5,936 nucleotides of DNA from an uncultured Christensenellaceae bacterium (lineage in GTDB: Bacteria > Bacillota > Clostridia > Christensenellales > Christensenellaceae). Both the position numbers and the translations under genes were made by a program. The stretch's first letter is position 1; each line of letters starts with the position of its first letter. The stretch is taken from contig CAKROK010000084.1 in NCBI GenBank assembly GCA_934373295.1, forward strand, positions 1 through 5,936, written 5' to 3'. Positions 1 to 4,844 of this stretch are shown one piece after another. The notes beneath the pieces are model-generated. The model was not told where the DNA came from. It saw only the letters and a list, made by a program, of their open reading frames with translations, and searched no databases.

Positions 1-53
1 GCGGCAAAGGCAACTAAAAAAGTGCAAAAACTTATCAACTGATCGAAAGTCAT
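1..53 (-). CDS. Start of a small hydrophobic, holin-like protein (cut by window edge)
   Basis: Reading leftward, an ATG at 53-51 opens a frame with no stop before the window edge. The 17 visible residues begin MTFDQLISFCTFLVAFA, a short polar start followed by a run typical of a membrane helix. An excellent ribosome binding site, AAGGAAGGTG on the minus strand (about 60-69), lies 6 to 8 bases upstream, which is the main reason for calling a gene here. Very small one-helix proteins with this kind of start are common in Bacillota and are often labelled putative holin-like toxins; that family assignment is only a guess from 17 residues. The repeat copy at 106-286 lies just upstream on the same strand and could be in its leader. 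A competing plus-strand reading (13 codons to a TGA at 40-42) has no support beyond being open. Confidence 0.45.
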   Translation of the reverse strand, partial: MTFDQLISFCTFLVAFA

Positions 54-105
54 TTGCAACACCTTCCTTTCATTGCCTCTAAAAAATAGAAGTTAAAAAA
101 TGAAG

Positions 106-286
106 AAAGGTCAATCGCCTACCCGTCGTCGCGACAAGCGTAATTGACATGAGACCGCGTAAACGCGGTCTCATTGTCTAATAACGCTGTCGCTCCTCTT
201 TCCAAAAAAGGCACGCTCGGTTCGCCTGCTTAAGTTGTAAACGCCCTCCCAACGGCTCACCGTCGCTACCACCTTTTTCGGAGTCC
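106..286 (-). repeat. Structured intergenic repeat, copy A (181 bp)
   Basis: This stretch aligns without gaps to 2834-2940 over its first 107 bases (106-212), with about 30 differences by hand count. After a 44-base length difference it aligns again at its right end (264-286 with 2948-2970). The core at 131-193 folds into a long hairpin: an upper stem of 14 pairs with one bulge and a four-base loop (TAAA on plus, TTTA on minus), below it a lower stem with nine more GC-rich pairs and a bulge, joined by an AT-rich segment. A second inverted pair (TCCAAAAAAGG near 201-211 with CCTTTTTCGGA near 274-284) makes an 11-pair stem with one A.C mismatch on plus, which becomes G.U on minus. Minus is assigned because all pairs in both copies are then Watson-Crick or G.U. 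It has no transposase and no visible target duplication. It could be a non-coding RNA or a REP/MITE-like element. Confidence 0.7.
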
Positions 287-485
287 TGCAACGCCCAGCG
301 CAAAGATAAATAAATTAACATTCGCGCCACCTATAGAATACAATACTTTCCGAAATAAATCAATAGAAAAATGCGATTACAATGCCATTATTCACAAGTC
401 ATTCATCTTGCCCTATGAAAAAAGCGCTCTTTTTGGGCGGCGCGGATTTCTTCGCGGAGTATTCGTTCGTTGCCCCAAAACGCGG

Positions 486-514
486 TTGACTAATGTATTT
501 ATGAGGACTATACT
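486..514 (+). promoter_or_regulatory. Sigma-A type promoter for the EamA transporter gene
   Basis: TTGACT (486-491), a 17-base spacer and TATACT (509-514) make a near-consensus promoter. Initiation is expected around 520, giving a leader of about 40 bases before the ATG at 564. Confidence 0.8.
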
Positions 515-563
515 TTACTTGAAATAAAAAAGGCCGGATGGAAAAATGCAGAGGTATAAGAAC

Positions 564-977
564 ATGTGGTTTGTATTCGCGCTGGGCTCCGCCGTTTTCG
601 CGGCGCTGACCTCGATATTGGCGAAAGTGGGAATAGACGGCGTAAACTCCAACCTCGCGACTGCTTTAAGGACGGTCGTCGTGGTGATAATGGCGTGGGG
701 CATGGTCTTTTTGACTAATGCGCAGGGCGGAATATCGCAGATCAGCACGAGAAGCTGGATATTCCTCATACTCTCCGGACTCGCGACGGGCGCGTCCTGG
801 CTATGCTATTATAAGGCGCTCCAGCTGGGCGACGCCTCAAAGGTAGTGCCCATAGACAAGCTGAGCGTCGTCATAACGCTCATACTCGCGTTTGTGTTCC
901 TGCATGAAAAGTTCACGGTGAAATCGCTCATAGGCTGTATATTAATTGGCGCCGGTACTCTTGTAATGGTACTTTAA
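564..977 (+). CDS. Short EamA-family (DMT superfamily) membrane transporter
   Basis: This encodes a 137-residue inner-membrane protein with five hydrophobic segments at roughly residues 2-23, 34-50, 66-84, 97-113 and 119-137. The segment GASWLCYYKALQLGDASKVV followed by a proline, then a helix and the closing HEKFT motif, is characteristic of one EamA repeat. Most EamA proteins have two such repeats and ten helices. This half-size form probably works as a dimer, as in small multidrug resistance proteins. The substrate cannot be told; family members export amino acids, sugars or metabolites. I chose the ATG at 564 because AGAGG at 550-554 lies nine bases upstream. An ATG at 546 would add six residues (MQRYKN) and has a weaker GGA signal, so it remains possible. 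The gene is monocistronic: own promoter at 486-514, terminator at 999-1022. Confidence 0.88.
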   Translation: MWFVFALGSAVFAALTSILAKVGIDGVNSNLATALRTVVVVIMAWGMVFLTNAQGGISQISTRSWIFLILSGLATGASWLCYYKALQLGDASKVVPIDKLSVVITLILAFVFLHEKFTVKSLIGCILIGAGTLVMVL

Positions 978-998
978 GCCGAAAAGACGCATAAAAAT

Positions 999-1022
999 AC
1001 GCCCTTTTTTGGGGCGTTTTTT
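999..1022 (+). terminator. Intrinsic terminator, probably bidirectional
   Basis: ACGCCC (999-1004) pairs with GGGCGT (1012-1017) across a short T-rich loop, and the T-run ends at 1022. Read leftward the same stem is followed by ATTTTTAT, so it can also end the convergent carD-like transcript, whose stop codon is at 1033-1035. Confidence 0.85.
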
Positions 1023-1032
1023 GATGTGCATT

Positions 1033-1539
1033 TTAGCTCAGCTTCTCCATCCTGTTCACGACATAGCTCTCCGCCTCGTCCGGCGTTATGCCGAGGATCG
1101 CGGCTATCTCGCTATGCAGCTTGTCCGCGGCCTGTGCGAAAAAGCGCTCGTCTGCGGCGTGCAGCTTTCTGCCCCTGTTTACGCAGTCTATGCGGTGCTG
1201 ATGCAGCGTCTTTATTATGCATATGAGGTCGCTTCTGTCTCCGGAGGACAGCATCTGCTTATAGCGCTCCTTGCGCTGATTGTCGTTATCTATCCACTGC
1301 ATGGGGATGTCCGGAATTGCGTCAAAAAGCGCATCCAGCTCACTTTTTGTAAGAAGAGGGTGCATCTTCGCGGTGAGAACCTCGTTATCCACCGGAACGA
1401 GCACGGATGAGTTCGCCTTATATTCAGGTATAAGCTCATAATAGCGCGCGGACGCGCCGCCGAAATTTTCCTCACAAATGCCGGATATCCTGCATACTCC
1501 CTCGCTGCCGTACATGACAAGCTCTCCGATGTCAAACAT
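1033..1539 (-). CDS. CarD-family RNA polymerase-binding transcriptional regulator
   Basis: This is a 168-residue protein. Residues 1-55 match the CarD/TRCF RNA polymerase interaction domain: MFDIGELVMYGSEGVCRISG, then a YYEL...VLVPVDNE segment near 33-53. Residues 60-168 are the helical C-terminal part, including WIDNDNQRKERY (82-93), a region around IIKTLHQHR (108-116), GRKLHAADERFF (123-134) and a terminal helix pair. Known CarD proteins bind the polymerase beta subunit and act on open-complex stability at sigma-A promoters, often at rRNA promoters; its target genes here are unknown. The length is usual for small clostridial CarD proteins. The start is well supported by AAAGGAG (minus, 1556-1550) upstream of the ATG at 1539-1537. 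It is its own transcription unit, from promoter 1666-1694 to the shared terminator at 999-1022. Confidence 0.93.
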   Translation of the reverse strand: MFDIGELVMYGSEGVCRISGICEENFGGASARYYELIPEYKANSSVLVPVDNEVLTAKMHPLLTKSELDALFDAIPDIPMQWIDNDNQRKERYKQMLSSGDRSDLICIIKTLHQHRIDCVNRGRKLHAADERFFAQAADKLHSEIAAILGITPDEAESYVVNRMEKLS

Positions 1540-1665
1540 TTATCGTCCTCTCCTTTCCGCCGCGCATAAGACCCGCGGCCCGATAGTTGCTTTTTTATAC
1601 CGGTAATTTACAAAATCAAACTGCTCATGGGCGATATGTCTTTAAAAACCGCCCTTCCTACATAT

Positions 1666-1694
1666 ATTATATCACAATTTTTCGCCTGTGTCAT
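1666..1694 (-). promoter_or_regulatory. Promoter of the carD-like gene
   Basis: On the minus strand, ATGACA (1694-1689), a 17-base spacer and a perfect TATAAT (1671-1666). The start site should be near 1659, leaving an untranslated leader of about 120 bases, which contains the 8-base palindrome TACCGGTA at 1598-1605. Confidence 0.8.
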
Positions 1695-1729
1695 GCGCAT
1701 TTTTTCGCTGAGGGCGAATAATCCGCAAT

Positions 1730-1756
1730 AAAAAAAGCCCCGTATAGCAGGGCTTT
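1730..1756 (-). terminator. Intrinsic terminator of the HPr-like gene
   Basis: On the minus strand AAAGCCC (1756-1750) pairs with GGGCTTT (1740-1734) around a nine-base loop and runs into seven T residues (1736-1730). It lies ten bases past the stop codon and separates this gene from the carD-like promoter. Confidence 0.9.
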
Positions 1757-1766
1757 ATGACTTGTT

Positions 1767-2000
1767 TCAGGCGGGTATCAGATAGTGCTTTATCATTTCG
1801 TAGTCCGATTCATCGGAAAGACGCAGCTCAAACGCGCCGACTATTCCGTCGTCAAACATCTGCGTAAGCGCGATGTATTGACATAGCTTGCTCTTTAAGT
1901 TAAGCACGTCACCCTCGCTCGTCAACAGCTCTACGCTGCCCTTGCAAAGCGCGACCTTTTCAAAAAACTCCGCCGATTCGATTATTCCCGCGATTTTCAT
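1767..2000 (-). CDS. HPr-like protein lacking the phosphorylatable histidine
   Basis: A 77-residue protein. Its middle, VLNLKSKLCQYIAL (residues 32-45), lines up with the HPr segment VNLKSIMGVMSLGI, which holds the regulatory Ser46. The downstream FELRLSDESDYEMIKHYL matches the last strand and helix of the HPr fold. The N-terminal HARPA motif with the active His15 is absent (IIESAEFFEKVALC instead), so it should not carry phosphate in the sugar phosphotransferase system. Its function is unknown; small HPr-like proteins of this type are common in Bacillota. The ATG at 2000-1998 is preferred: AAAGGAG (2016-2010) sits nine bases upstream. An ATG at 2030-2028, which would add ten residues, falls at the predicted transcription start and has no ribosome binding site. 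The gene is monocistronic and divergent from the sugar transferase. Confidence 0.75.
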   Translation of the reverse strand: MKIAGIIESAEFFEKVALCKGSVELLTSEGDVLNLKSKLCQYIALTQMFDDGIVGAFELRLSDESDYEMIKHYLIPA

Positions 2001-2009
2001 GCCTAGTTT

Positions 2010-2016
2010 CTCCTTT
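2010..2016 (-). promoter_or_regulatory. Ribosome binding site that fixes the HPr-like start
   Basis: AAAGGAG on the minus strand, nine bases before the ATG at 2000-1998. Neither upstream in-frame ATG (2030-2028, 2021-2019) has such a site. Confidence 0.85.
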
Positions 2017-2035
2017 TTCATGGTTTTCATTTTTT

Positions 2036-2065
2036 ATTATACTCTTTTTCCCCGGGACTTGTAAA
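2036..2065 (-). promoter_or_regulatory. Promoter of the HPr-like gene
   Basis: On the minus strand TTTACA (2065-2060), an 18-base spacer and a perfect TATAAT (2041-2036). Expected start near 2029. Its -35 box lies 12 bases from the -35 box of the divergent promoter at 2078-2106. Confidence 0.75.
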
Positions 2066-2077
2066 CAAATTTTTATT

Positions 2078-2106
2078 TTGACAAAGGATTACAAAGAATA
2101 TATAAT
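2078..2106 (+). promoter_or_regulatory. Perfect-consensus promoter of the sugar transferase gene
   Basis: TTGACA (2078-2083), exactly 17 bases, then TATAAT (2101-2106). Initiation is expected near 2113, which leaves a leader of about 22 bases. The first TTG of the box is also an in-frame alternative start codon, but translation from inside the promoter is not credible. Confidence 0.92.
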
Positions 2107-2134
2107 CATAGTATCTATGTTAATGGAGAAATGC

Positions 2135-2821
2135 ATGACAGATAAGAAAATAGCCGTCTCGGATGAGATGAATAAAAGGCTCATCGAGAGGGAAAAGGAA
2201 ATAAAAAAGAATCATTCAAAGCTGTATTACCCGTTTTTCAAGAGGATGGCGGATATATGCTGTTCCGTCGCGGCGCTAATAGTAATGGTGATATTGCTCC
2301 CCTTTGTGGTGCTGGCGATAAAGATCGACTCCCGCGGTCCGGTGTTCTTTTCACAGCCGCGCGTCGGGCAGTACGGGCAGATAATCAAGATTTATAAATT
2401 CCGCACGATGTGCGTGAATGCCGAAAGCCTCATAGACAAAAACGTCTTTAAGAATAAGGACAACCCCTTTTTACAGCACGAAAATGACTCGCGCGTCACA
2501 AAAGTGGGCGCCTTTCTGCGCAAGTTCAGCATTGACGAGCTTCCGCAGCTCTTTTGCGTGTTAAAGGGCGATATGAGCTTTATCGGCCCGCGCCCGTTCA
2601 TAATAGAGGAGACGCGCGTGCTAAACGACGACCAGCTCATGCGCCTTGCGATAAAGCCGGGCTTGACCGGCCTTGCGCAGATAAGCGGGCGAAACGACTT
2701 AAACCTCCAACAGAGGATAGACAAGGACCTCGAATATGCCGAGAGCATGAGCGCGCCGCTGGATATCAAGATATTGTGGAAAACTATCGTGAGCGTGCTT
2801 AAAGGCGACGGAGCCTCCTAA
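2135..2821 (+). CDS. Single-domain sugar-phosphate transferase (initiating phosphoglycosyltransferase)
   Basis: This 228-residue enzyme belongs to the bacterial sugar transferase family (PglC/WcaJ C-terminal type). Family members move a sugar-1-phosphate from a nucleotide sugar to undecaprenyl phosphate at the inner face of the membrane, the first step in lipid-linked glycan synthesis. Visible parts: a charged N-terminus (1-30), a hydrophobic re-entrant segment (about 41-63, with Leu55-Pro56 near its middle), KFRTM (88-92), the catalytic Asp134-Glu135 in SIDELPQL, GDMSFIGPRP (145-154) and PGLTG (175-179). It lacks the extra N-terminal membrane domain of the large WcaJ type. The donor sugar cannot be read from the sequence. 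The ATG at 2135 is chosen because GGAG (2125-2128) is six bases upstream and the promoter ends at 2106. No other glycan synthesis genes adjoin it, and no clear terminator follows. Confidence 0.93.
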   Translation: MTDKKIAVSDEMNKRLIEREKEIKKNHSKLYYPFFKRMADICCSVAALIVMVILLPFVVLAIKIDSRGPVFFSQPRVGQYGQIIKIYKFRTMCVNAESLIDKNVFKNKDNPFLQHENDSRVTKVGAFLRKFSIDELPQLFCVLKGDMSFIGPRPFIIEETRVLNDDQLMRLAIKPGLTGLAQISGRNDLNLQQRIDKDLEYAESMSAPLDIKILWKTIVSVLKGDGAS

Positions 2822-2833
2822 TCAGACAGCCAA

Positions 2834-2970
2834 AAAGGCCCGCCCTTCCGCCTTCGTCGCAGCAAGCGATATTGTCATGCAGCCGCGTAAACGCGACTAC
2901 AACGACTAATAACGCTGCTGCTCCTCTATCCCAAAAAGGCTCGCTTACGCTACCACCTTTTCGGGAGCCC
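2834..2970 (-). repeat. Structured intergenic repeat, copy B (137 bp)
   Basis: Second copy of the element at 106-286, in the same orientation, starting 13 bases after the sugar transferase stop codon. The hairpin core (2859-2921) has exactly the same length, 63 bases, and the same loop as copy A. Both share the linker CTAATAACGCTG and the following GCTCCTCT. The second stem is CCCAAAAAGG (2930-2939) with CCTTTTCGGG (2955-2964), extended by one T-A pair. Its loop is 44 bases shorter than in copy A. On the plus strand three pairs of the upper stem are A.C mismatches; on the minus strand all three are G.U. It lies outside genes, and no leftward gene begins directly after it, so it is not simply the leader of one gene family. 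Confidence 0.7.
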
Positions 2971-2990
2971 GATTGAGACTCACCTCAATC
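2971..2990. other. Perfect small inverted repeat at the edge of repeat copy B
   Basis: GATTGAG (2971-2977) and CTCAATC (2984-2990) form a seven-pair stem with a six-base loop. No T-run follows on either strand, so it is not a normal terminator. It has no counterpart next to copy A. Confidence 0.6.
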
Positions 2991-3159
2991 GAAAAATGAC
3001 GAAAAATCAGGTTCTTCATGAATGCTGCTTGCGTTCAGTTCGCTAATAAAAAAGAATTTATGGAGAACTTAGCCAAAGTCAGCCGAGAAAAATTTGACAG
3101 TCTGATGCTTAAAAGTAGAGATTGATAGTTTTTTTAAATACCCCCATTATTATATTATC

Positions 3160-3855
3160 ATGGATAAGACAGAGCTTTTTTTAGAAAAATACAAGGAACT
3201 TGAAAGCGCGGCGGTGAGCTGCCTGGGGATGGAGGACGACGGACACGCCGTGGCGAACCTCGAGCGCAGGCGCGAGTTTTCCGACGTGCGCATGGAGCTT
3301 TCATATTGCCGCGACGTGAGGAACCTGCTTTCACACAGGATGCGCGTGAGCGGCAGCTTCGCCGTCCAGCCGTCAGACGCGATGATAGCGCTTTTAGACG
3401 ACATGATCCGGCGCATAAAGCACCCGACCAGGCTAAAGGACATCGCGCATAATGCAAACAACATTTTAAGGGCGGACGCTGAAACGGACGTATTTACGCT
3501 CATGGGCAGGATGCAAAAGCGGGGGATATCCCACGTGCCCGTGATAAAGGACGGCAGGGTGTGCGGCGTTTTCAGCATGCATACGGCGTTTATGTGCATA
3601 TTGGGCGAAAGACCGCTATGCGAGGGCAGCCTTAAAATAGGCGATATATCCGATTTGACCGCGCCGGATGCGCACGGCTCGGAGAGCTATGTTTTCATGC
3701 GTGAGCGGGACACGCTCGCCGATGCGGAAAGCATGAGCGAAAAATGCGCGCAGGAGCATAAGCGAATAGGTCTGTTCCTGCTCACCTCGGACGGCTCGCC
3801 CGCGGGGAGGCTTTTGGGCATATTGACGCCCTGGGACGTCCTCGCCGCAAAGTAG
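3160..3855 (+). CDS. CBS-domain pair protein with a HEPN-like N-terminal domain
   Basis: This is a 231-residue soluble protein. Residues 1-90 look helical and contain RNLLSH at 54-59, which fits the RNxxxH signature of HEPN domains. In related clostridial CBS proteins the same place reads like LRNAIVHER. Residues from about 92 to 231 form two CBS motifs: the first has MGRMQKRGISHVPVIKDGRVCGVFS (about 114-139), the second ends in GRLLGILTPWDVL (about 216-228). CBS pairs usually bind adenine nucleotides and act as energy sensors. HEPN domains can be RNases, but many are not, so catalysis is not established. The ATG at 3160 has no ribosome binding site, and a TATTAT box (3148-3153) lies only six bases before it, so a leaderless message is possible. 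It is first in a three-gene operon; the next start is 27 bases downstream. Confidence 0.85.
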   Translation: MDKTELFLEKYKELESAAVSCLGMEDDGHAVANLERRREFSDVRMELSYCRDVRNLLSHRMRVSGSFAVQPSDAMIALLDDMIRRIKHPTRLKDIAHNANNILRADAETDVFTLMGRMQKRGISHVPVIKDGRVCGVFSMHTAFMCILGERPLCEGSLKIGDISDLTAPDAHGSESYVFMRERDTLADAESMSEKCAQEHKRIGLFLLTSDGSPAGRLLGILTPWDVLAAK

Positions 3856-3882
3856 GGCGCAATCGGAAAGGATATAAGAGGT

Positions 3883-4839
3883 ATGGATGCCATTGAAATA
3901 ATATTGATCGTCGCGGCGGCTTTCGCGGTGACGGTGCTTCTTCTGTTTATAGCTATAGCCTACACCGTGTTCAAGGTCGCATTCAGGGCGGACACGGATT
4001 TTTCAAATAGCGCGGGAAGATATGAAAACAGCAAGAAAAAGCCCTATATGGAGCGCGTTTTCGCGGGCATGGAGCACGCGAACGAGATGGACTGCAAAAG
4101 GGTATCGATAAAGAGCCATGACGGGCTGACCCTCTCGGCGAGGTATTATGACCGAGGTGCTGATAAGCTCGCCCTGTTGTTCCACGGATATCGCTCAAAG
4201 GCGGAATACGACTTCGGATGTATGCTGGATTTTCTGTTTGATATGGGATACAGCGTGTTATTGGTCGATCAGCGCGCGCACGGCATGAGCGAGGGAAAGT
4301 TCATCACATTCGGGATAAACGAATCAAAGGACTGCCAAAGATGGTGCGACTACGCCGCAAATGAGCTGGGCGCAAGGAGAATAGTGCTTTGCGGAATATC
4401 CATGGGCGCGGCGACCGTCATGACCGCAGCTGCGTCAAACCTCCCGAAAGAGGTATGCGCGATAATATCCGACTGCGGCTTTACGTCTCTGTCCGAGATA
4501 ATACTGCGCATATTAAGATCCAGCGGCAAAATACCATTTTCGAAATTCATACTGCGCCTGACAAACGCGCTGTTCTGTAAGCCGCACGGCTTTGACCTGT
4601 TCTCGCCCGCGGCGGTGGACGCAATGCGAAAAAACACCATTCCCACGCTGTTCATACACGGCGATGAGGACGGCTTTGTCCCGTGCGAGATGGGGCGGAA
4701 AAATTTTGACGCATGTGCGGGGGAAAAGGAGCTGCTCATAATCCCCAAATGCGACCACGCGATGTCATTTTTGGTGGATGAGCAGACAGTCACGGCGCAT
4801 GTACGTGCATTTTTAGAAAAATACGGGAAAGTGAGATAA
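3883..4839 (+). CDS. Membrane-anchored alpha/beta hydrolase
   Basis: This is a 318-residue serine hydrolase. A single hydrophobic helix (about residues 5-32) should anchor it in the membrane. The catalytic domain starts near residue 72. Visible signature parts are the oxyanion HGY (101-103), VDQRAHGMSEGK (128-139), the nucleophile elbow GISMGA with Ser173, the acid in HGDEDGFVP (Asp263) and the histidine in CDHAMSF (His292). The layout resembles Bacillus YqkD-type hydrolases. The substrate is unknown; esters of lipids or acylated glycans are possible. AAAGGA at 3867-3872 is ten bases before the ATG. It follows the CBS gene by 27 bases and precedes the acyltransferase by five, so all three are probably co-transcribed. 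Confidence 0.92.
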   Translation: MDAIEIILIVAAAFAVTVLLLFIAIAYTVFKVAFRADTDFSNSAGRYENSKKKPYMERVFAGMEHANEMDCKRVSIKSHDGLTLSARYYDRGADKLALLFHGYRSKAEYDFGCMLDFLFDMGYSVLLVDQRAHGMSEGKFITFGINESKDCQRWCDYAANELGARRIVLCGISMGAATVMTAAASNLPKEVCAIISDCGFTSLSEIILRILRSSGKIPFSKFILRLTNALFCKPHGFDLFSPAAVDAMRKNTIPTLFIHGDEDGFVPCEMGRKNFDACAGEKELLIIPKCDHAMSFLVDEQTVTAHVRAFLEKYGKVR

Positions 4840-4844
4840 AACAA

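Larger units (their letters stand above)
54..563. other. Long divergent spacer between the leftward small ORF and the EamA gene
   Basis: About 500 bases without a convincing gene. It contains the minus-strand ribosome binding site (60-69), repeat copy A (106-286), an AT-rich stretch (300-410) with weak promoter-like pairs on both strands (plus: TTAACA 315-320 and TACAAT 339-344, spacer 18; minus: TTGATT 363-358 and TATTCT 340-335, spacer 17), a short GC-rich patch (417-485) with an imperfect stem between TTTTGGGC and GCCCCAAAA, and the strong EamA promoter at 486-514. Confidence 0.7.
2822..3159. other. Spacer between the sugar transferase and the CBS operon
   Basis: About 340 bases. It contains repeat copy B (2834-2970), a perfect seven-pair hairpin at its edge (2971-2990), a weak 35-codon open frame (3018-3125) and an AT-rich promoter-like zone before 3160. 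No intrinsic terminator with a T-run is visible for the sugar transferase. A consensus -35 box, TTGACA at 3094-3099, has no good -10 partner. Confidence 0.7.

Noticed and set aside
1..42. Plus-strand tail of an upstream gene (AAKATKKVQKLIN then TGA)
   Set aside because: Only 13 codons; the minus-strand frame over the same bases has a strong ribosome binding site and a sensible hydrophobic start.
131..193. Intrinsic terminator from the strong hairpin
   Set aside because: No T-run follows the stem on either strand in either copy.
106..286. Minus-strand coding reading of the repeat ending in EERQRY (copy A) and IEEQQRY (copy B)
   Set aside because: Upstream of the shared end the matching frame differs between copies and copy B has an in-frame TAA, so pairing, not protein, is what is conserved.
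106..286. CRISPR array or tandem repeat
   Set aside because: Only two distant, diverged copies and no regular spacing.
1009..1410. 133-codon plus-strand open frame opposite carD
   Set aside because: It is a shadow of the CarD-family gene, starts inside the terminator and shows no recognisable domain.
2945..3019. Minus-strand 24-residue frame MKNLIFRHFSIEVSLNRAPE...
   Set aside because: No ribosome binding site, overlaps the repeat and its edge hairpin, and is too short to support without homologues.
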